A stretch of 5,679 nt of DNA. Source: Candidatus Galloscillospira excrementavium (lineage in GTDB: Bacteria; Bacillota; Clostridia; Oscillospirales; Oscillospiraceae). The notes under the pieces were generated by a model. It saw only the letters and a program-made list of their open reading frames with translations. It ran no database searches and was not told where the DNA came from. Positions 1 through 3,409 of this stretch are shown here, piece by piece. Location of the stretch: assembly GCA_018711785.1 (NCBI GenBank), contig DVHW01000185.1, positions 1 through 5,679 on the forward strand, written 5' to 3'. A program made the position numbers and the translations under genes. Every line of letters starts with the position of its first letter. The first letter of the stretch is position 1.

Positions 1-601
1 CGATGGCCATCTTCTTCCGGTCCACCGGGTGGCGGCCGATGGGGGCGTCCACCGTGCCGGCGTCCTCCCGCATCCCACCTACGCACACCGCCTCGTACTC
101 CCGGTAGAGGGAGTGGTCCTGGAGCTGGGCGGCCAGGGAGAGGTGGGCGGCGTCGTTCTTGGCGGTGATGAGGAGGCCCGAGGTGTCCCGGTCGATGCGG
201 TGGACGATGCCCGGGCGCAGGGCCCCATTGATGCCGGAGAGGGAGTCCCCGCAGTGGTAGAGCAGGGCGTTGACCAGGGTGCCGTCCGGGTGGCCCGCCG
301 CCGGGTGGACCACCATGCCCACCGGCTTGTTGACCACGATGACGTCGGCGTCCTCGTACACCACGTCCAGGGGGATGTCCTGGGGCACGGCCTCCACCGG
401 CTCCGGGTCGGGGAGGAGGAGGGTGTAGGTCTCCCCGGGCGTGGTCTTTTCGTTTTTCTTCACCGCCCCGCCGCCCCGGAGCACCGCCCCCTGCTCCAGC
501 AGCCGCTGGGCTGCGGAGCGGGAGAGCTGGGGCAGCTGCCGGGCGAGGAACTGGTCCACCCGCTCCCCGGCGCGGTCAGCAGTCAGCGTCAGGGGCGTCA
601 T
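1..601 (-). CDS. rluD: RluD-family 23S rRNA pseudouridine synthase, 3'-truncated by window edge
   Basis: Reading down from the ATG at 601-599, the frame stays open to the left edge and gives 200 residues, so about 100 C-terminal residues of a normal protein of about 300 are missing. Residues about 8-60 form an S4 RNA-binding domain (pattern RVDQFLARQLPQLSRSAAQ). Residues 91-100 read NKPVGMVVHP. Residues 134-142 read HRIDRDTSG, the family signature, with the catalytic Asp at D137, close to D139 of E. coli RluD. GRHPVDRKKMA follows near the edge. Proteins of this family turn uridines of 23S rRNA into pseudouridine in the cytoplasm; RluD itself acts on helix 69. The start is fixed by an AAGGAGGAG site 4 nt upstream, inside lspA. 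The gene overlaps lspA by 26 bp, so coupled translation is likely. B. subtilis ylyB has the same position after lspA. The family is certain, but the exact target uridines cannot be read from the sequence, so RluD rather than another RluA-type enzyme is a context-based choice. Confidence 0.93.
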   Translation of the reverse strand, partial: MTPLTLTADRAGERVDQFLARQLPQLSRSAAQRLLEQGAVLRGGGAVKKNEKTTPGETYTLLLPDPEPVEAVPQDIPLDVVYEDADVIVVNKPVGMVVHPAAGHPDGTLVNALLYHCGDSLSGINGALRPGIVHRIDRDTSGLLITAKNDAAHLSLAAQLQDHSLYREYEAVCVGGMREDAGTVDAPIGRHPVDRKKMAI

Positions 602-1064
602 GGGGCTCCTCCTTCTTCTCCAGCTTGTCGTAGAAGAACAGCACGTAGATACACAGGGCGATGATGCCGCACACCAGGCAGATGTCGGCCACATTGAACA
701 CGGCGAAGTTCATAAAGGTGGTCTTGAACATGTCGGTGACATAGCCGAAGGCCACCCGGTCGATGAGGTTGCCCACCGCCCCGGCCAGCACCACCGCCAG
801 CAGGGCATTGGCCGCCCGGGTGCGGAAGACCCGCTTCACCAGCATCACCACCAGGACCACCGAGACCACGGCGGAGATGAGGGTGAGCACCCAGGTGTGC
901 TCATTGAGGAGGGAAAAGGCGGCGCCGGTGTTCTGGACATAGGTCAGGTCCATGACTCCGGGTATAAAAGTGACGGAAGTATACAGCGGGATATTGGCGC
1001 GGACCAGAAATTTGACCACCTGGTCCAGCAGGACCAGGGCAACGGCGATGACGGTGTAGAGCAT
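576..1064 (-). CDS. lspA: Lipoprotein signal peptidase (signal peptidase II), complete
   Basis: This 162-residue protein has the normal length and four-helix layout of LspA, the membrane aspartic peptidase that removes signal peptides from diacylglyceryl-modified prolipoproteins just before the lipidated Cys. Hydrophobic segments lie at about residues 2-20, 57-77, 85-102 and 126-145. Conserved residues are all present: D14 and K18 in the first helix (LLDQVVK), N45 in YVQNTGAAF, N99-D102-R103 in GNLIDR, the catalytic Asp D111 in GYVTDMF, and the second catalytic Asp D127 in FNVADIC. By alignment these match D124 and D143 of the Pseudomonas aeruginosa enzyme. The C-terminal tail after residue 146 is charged and acidic and ends in Cys. 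The start has an AAGGAGG site 6 nt upstream. A separate promoter lies in front of the gene, and rluD follows with a 26-bp overlap, so lspA-rluD forms a transcription unit. The lipoprotein gene just upstream encodes a likely substrate. Confidence 0.98.
   Translation of the reverse strand: MLYTVIAVALVLLDQVVKFLVRANIPLYTSVTFIPGVMDLTYVQNTGAAFSLLNEHTWVLTLISAVVSVVLVVMLVKRVFRTRAANALLAVVLAGAVGNLIDRVAFGYVTDMFKTTFMNFAVFNVADICLVCGIIALCIYVLFFYDKLEKKEEPHDAPDADC
606..614 (-). promoter_or_regulatory. Ribosome binding site of rluD, inside lspA
   Basis: The minus strand reads AAGGAGGAG then CCCC and the ATG at 601. This strong Shine-Dalgarno site lies inside the last codons of lspA (the Lys-Lys-Glu-Glu stretch). 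It decides the rluD start and suggests that ribosomes finishing lspA reload at rluD. Confidence 0.85.
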
Positions 1065-1070
1065 ATCGGG

Positions 1071-1077
1071 CCTCCTT
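1071..1077 (-). promoter_or_regulatory. Ribosome binding site of lspA
   Basis: The minus strand reads AAGGAGG, then six bases (CCCGAT), then the ATG at 1064. This is a full-strength Shine-Dalgarno site at good spacing. It supports ATG 1064 over any internal start. Confidence 0.85.
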
Positions 1078-1096
1078 GTGGGGAATCGGTGCCCCT

Positions 1097-1125
1097 ATTG
1101 TACCACGAAGGGGGGCGGGCCACAA
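1097..1125 (-). promoter_or_regulatory. Predicted sigma-A-type promoter for lspA-rluD
   Basis: On the minus strand a -35-like TTGTGG (1125-1120) is followed, after exactly 17 bases, by TACAAT (1102-1097), which matches the -10 consensus at five of six positions. The bases TGG just before the hexamer make an extended -10 (TGn). Transcription would start near 1090, leaving a leader of about 26 nt that holds the lspA ribosome binding site. The -35 is only half matched, and the extended -10 could compensate. This suggests lspA-rluD can be transcribed independently of the upstream lipoprotein gene. Confidence 0.6.
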
Positions 1126-1138
1126 CAGGGAAACGCGG

Positions 1139-1183
1139 GGCGGCAGGCACAAAGCCCCCGCCACCTCGTCCCGGTCTCCCGGG
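1139..1183 (-). terminator. GC-rich hairpins after the lipoprotein gene, possible weak terminator
   Basis: Two inverted repeats follow the stop codon of the lipoprotein gene. The first is CCCGG-GAGA-CCGGG on the minus strand (1183-1170), beginning 2 nt past the stop. The second pairs GGCGGGGGC (1162-1154) with GCCTGCCGCC (1148-1139) across a 5-nt loop, with one bulged base and one G-U pair. The sequence after it is CCGCGTTTCCC, which is not a good U tract, so termination may be partial or factor-dependent. The location just before the lspA promoter fits a transcription boundary. Confidence 0.4.
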
Positions 1184-1185
1184 CC

Positions 1186-3243
1186 TCAGCCCTGGTAATA
1201 GCCCAGGGAGGTGCGGAACACGCAGGCCATGGTGTCCAGATCGTAGTAGCTGGCCCAGTTCTCCTCCAGCACCTCCAGCATCCGGCCCACCAGCCGCACC
1301 TGGGTATACCCGCCGTCCAGATACAGGCCGAACATGGCCGAGGGTCTCCCGTGGTAGGCGTAGCCCGCCGGGACCTCCAGCACGGTCTCTCCACTCCGGT
1401 TGCAGATGCAGCCCACATAGGACTCACCAGAGCGCACCTCCAGATAGGCCGCCTGCCGCTCCTCCCCGTAGACCGGGTCAAAGAGATACTCCCAGGAGGA
1501 AATCTGTCCCTCCGGGATAGGTTCCCCCTCCCGGGTGTAGACCGTTCCGATCGGGGGCCTGGGCCGCAGGGCCTCCGAGGACCCGGGCAGGTCCTGCCAC
1601 TCCTGCCAGGTGAGCACCGCTCTCTCCCGGGTGTCCAGGTCGAACACCTCCAGATGGTCCTCGTCCACATGGCTCACAAGGATACCGCTCCCGCGCCACG
1701 CCCCGATCCCCGTATCAGAGGCCCGGCAGCCGCCGATAAAAAGCTCCAGCTCCTCCTGGGTCATCTGCAGGTCGCGGAGGGTCAGCTTCTCCCACTGCCG
1801 CCCCGTGCCGTCCCCCAGCAGCCAGCCGTCCCGGCCAATCAGCAGCACCCCCCATTCCGAGGAGAGGACAGCCTGGAAGGTCTCCTCCATCACCCAGCTG
1901 CCGTCCGGGGCGGCGATGGTGTACTCTGCCGGGTCGTACTCCTGACTGCCCGCCTCTCCCTGGGCCAGCACAAGAAGCTCGTGGAGCCGTATCTCGCCGT
2001 CCTTTGTGTAGGAGGGGCGAAACACCTCGCCATATACCGGGTCCACCACCACGTCGCCATCGGTGGTCATCAGGCCGTAGAGACAGCCGCTGTCCAGCTC
2101 CCAGCTCTCGCCCAGCCGCTGCCCGGCGTAGGGGATCAGCGTCCCGTAGTCCTCCCGGGGAAGGAGGCGGTCGGTGTACTCCTCATACCACCGGCCCCCC
2201 ACCGGCTCCCGGAGCTCCGGATCCGCCAGCGCGTCCCAGTGGACGGTCACGGGAACCGAGGGGCCCCCGCTGGCCCCCACGGGCACATAGCCCTCCCGCT
2301 CCGCCAGCGCCTGGCCCTCCGGACCCAGGATCCAATCGTAGAGAATGCGCTCCGGGCTGTCCGCCGGGGCGTCTTTGGCCACCGCCACATAATAGGGGTT
2401 GAGCAGGGGATAGGTCCCGTCCCGGATGGTCTCGTCGCTGGGGGCCACGCCGTCCACCGCCAGGAGCTTGAGCCCCTGGGCCATTTCCATCTCCTCGGCA
2501 TAGTAGTATACACTGTACCCGATGGCCCCGGCGGTGTTGTCATAGCCCTTCACCGCCTCCATCAGCTGGCCCATGGCCCCGGCAATGAAGTCCGTGGGGG
2601 CCTCCATCATGGGGGTGTCCCCCATGACCAGCTTCTCCATTAGGGCCTGGCTGCCCGCCTCGCTGTTGCGCTGGAACGCGGCGATGGGCAGGTCATTACC
2701 GCCCAGCTCCTTCCAATTCGTGATCTCGCCGCTGTAGATCTGCCGGGCCTGCTCCACGGTGATGGAGTCCACCGGGTTGCCCTCATTGACCACAAAGACG
2801 AATGCGTCGGTGGCAAAGGGGGTGAGAAGCCAGTCCCCCTTCTCCTCCAGCTCGGCCATGACGGCGGGCTCCGGCTCCCCGGCGATGAGCACGTCGGCGT
2901 TCCCCGCCATCAGCCGCTGGTAGGAGGCGGTGGTCCTGGAGAAGCGGATCACCGGGCCCACTTCTTCCAGGCTCTCCCCCAGCAGGACGCTGCAGATGGC
3001 CCTGGCCAGGGGCTCGGTGGAGGTGGAGCCGTCCAGCCGGGGCATTGTTTCCCAGGTAAAGGCGATCTCCTCCGTCACCGGCGTGGGCGTAGGCGTGGGC
3101 GCCGGCGTCGGGGTGGGGGTATGGGTGGCCGCGGCCTCCGGCGTGGGCGTGGGCGTGGGGGTCCCGGCGGGGGGCTGCGCCTGACAGGCGGCGCAGAGCA
3201 GGAGACTCAGGCCCAGCAGGGCCGCGCAGACACGTCGCTTCAT
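1186..3243 (-). CDS. Predicted lipoprotein: PstS-like substrate-binding domain fused to a large WG-repeat-like C-terminal region
   Basis: This 685-residue protein starts with a lipoprotein signal peptide: MKRR, a hydrophobic core, and CAAC with the likely lipidated Cys at C20. Residues 28-55 are a Thr-Pro/Ala-Pro spacer. Residues about 60-320 match the PstS-like periplasmic-binding-protein family: DGSTST at 71-76, an ADVLIAGEP segment at 116-124, NPVDSITVEQ and IYSGEITNWKELGG at 154-180, QRNSEAGSQ at 189-197, GAIGYSVYYYAE at 237-248, and a typical closing segment from YPLLNPYYVAVAKD (276-289) to GYVPVG (316-321). Family members bind phosphate or other small anions, or act in sensing; the ligand here is not shown. 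Residues about 322-685 are not part of a normal PstS, which ends near 300-350. They contain WG-repeat-like pieces, such as YGLMTTDGDVVVDPVYGEV at 387-405 and a DGSWVMEETFQAV stretch at 445-457, so a beta-rich fold is possible. The start is supported by AAGGAGGAG 6 nt upstream. No permease or ATPase gene adjoins it here, so transport is not implied. It should be anchored outside the membrane after processing by LspA, encoded next door. Confidence 0.88.
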   Translation of the reverse strand: MKRRVCAALLGLSLLLCAACQAQPPAGTPTPTPTPEAAATHTPTPTPAPTPTPTPVTEEIAFTWETMPRLDGSTSTEPLARAICSVLLGESLEEVGPVIRFSRTTASYQRLMAGNADVLIAGEPEPAVMAELEEKGDWLLTPFATDAFVFVVNEGNPVDSITVEQARQIYSGEITNWKELGGNDLPIAAFQRNSEAGSQALMEKLVMGDTPMMEAPTDFIAGAMGQLMEAVKGYDNTAGAIGYSVYYYAEEMEMAQGLKLLAVDGVAPSDETIRDGTYPLLNPYYVAVAKDAPADSPERILYDWILGPEGQALAEREGYVPVGASGGPSVPVTVHWDALADPELREPVGGRWYEEYTDRLLPREDYGTLIPYAGQRLGESWELDSGCLYGLMTTDGDVVVDPVYGEVFRPSYTKDGEIRLHELLVLAQGEAGSQEYDPAEYTIAAPDGSWVMEETFQAVLSSEWGVLLIGRDGWLLGDGTGRQWEKLTLRDLQMTQEELELFIGGCRASDTGIGAWRGSGILVSHVDEDHLEVFDLDTRERAVLTWQEWQDLPGSSEALRPRPPIGTVYTREGEPIPEGQISSWEYLFDPVYGEERQAAYLEVRSGESYVGCICNRSGETVLEVPAGYAYHGRPSAMFGLYLDGGYTQVRLVGRMLEVLEENWASYYDLDTMACVFRTSLGYYQG
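3079..3162 (-). repeat. Thr-Pro codon repeat encoding the lipoprotein spacer
   Basis: This stretch inside the lipoprotein gene is made of degenerate 6-bp units encoding Thr-Pro, seen on the plus strand as GGCGTG/GGGGTG/GGCGTC variants. It gives two Thr-Pro runs (residues 28-35 and 42-55) split by EAAATH. The protein segment is a flexible, extended spacer between the lipid anchor and the binding domain, as is common in Gram-positive surface lipoproteins. The near-identical units make length variation between strains plausible. Confidence 0.8.
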
Positions 3244-3249
3244 GGTGCT

Positions 3250-3258
3250 CTCCTCCTT
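3250..3258 (-). promoter_or_regulatory. Ribosome binding site of the lipoprotein gene
   Basis: The minus strand reads AAGGAGGAG followed by six bases (AGCACC) and the ATG at 3243. The site fixes the start, and the resulting N-terminus is a sensible signal peptide. Confidence 0.85.
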
Positions 3259-3267
3259 GTCAGCTCC

Positions 3268-3333
3268 ATTTTATCCGCTTTTTCCTCCGGTTTCCCCTCT
3301 TTCCCATTACAAATCGGTTACGAATGATTGCAG
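3268..3333 (-). promoter_or_regulatory. A+T-richer probable promoter region of the lipoprotein gene
   Basis: This is the A+T-richest patch in a G+C-rich window and lies between the ileS terminator and the lipoprotein start. Two -10-like hexamers are present on the minus strand: TGTAAT (3311-3306), with a poor -35-like CTGCAA (3333-3328) at a 16-bp spacing, and TAAAAT (3273-3268), with no recognisable -35. Neither is a strong match, so the exact promoter is uncertain. On the plus strand the patch also holds TTACAA and TTACGA spaced 11 bp apart, a possible regulator site. Confidence 0.35.
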
Positions 3334-3354
3334 GGCGACATCTCACAGAAACAG

Positions 3355-3386
3355 GACCGGCGCCCACCTGACGGTGGACGCCGGTC
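3355..3386 (-). terminator. Rho-independent-type terminator after ileS
   Basis: The minus strand pairs GACCGGCGTCCACC (3386-3373) with GGTGGGCGCCGGTC (3368-3355) around a 4-nt loop: a 14-bp stem with one U-G wobble. It begins 23 nt past the ileS stop. The stem is preceded by A-rich sequence and followed by CTGTTTCTG, a modest U-rich tail. On the opposite strand the wobble becomes a C-A mismatch, but the tail is richer in U (TCGTTTTCTTATTTT), so some two-way activity is possible. It separates ileS from the lipoprotein gene. Confidence 0.8.
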
Positions 3387-3409
3387 TCGTTTTCTTATTT
3401 TCCGCGGGC

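Noticed and set aside
441..1520. Plus-strand open frame of 359 codons spanning rluD, lspA and the lipoprotein gene end
   Set aside because: It runs antisense through three supported features including the promoter gap, has no recognisable domain, and has a compositionally biased translation.
1078..2643. Long plus-strand open frame of 521 codons opposite the lipoprotein gene
   Set aside because: Its translation is low-complexity, rich in Pro, Gly, Arg and His with no domain, and it lies antisense to a gene with a clear signal peptide, binding-domain motifs and ribosome binding site. It is a by-product of G+C-rich codon use.
3079..3162. Short repeats considered as a CRISPR array or tandem-repeat locus
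   Set aside because: The units are 6 bp with no spacers and translate in frame as a Thr-Pro linker of the lipoprotein.
1186..3243. Calling the lipoprotein gene pstS
   Set aside because: The binding domain is PstS-like, but the large C-terminal extension and lack of adjacent transporter genes make a firm phosphate-transport name unjustified.
3244..3409. Gap between ileS and the lipoprotein gene examined for a small gene, riboswitch or small RNA
   Set aside because: Apart from the terminator hairpin, the A+T-rich promoter patch and the ribosome binding site, I see no further structured element and no open frame with a ribosome binding site.
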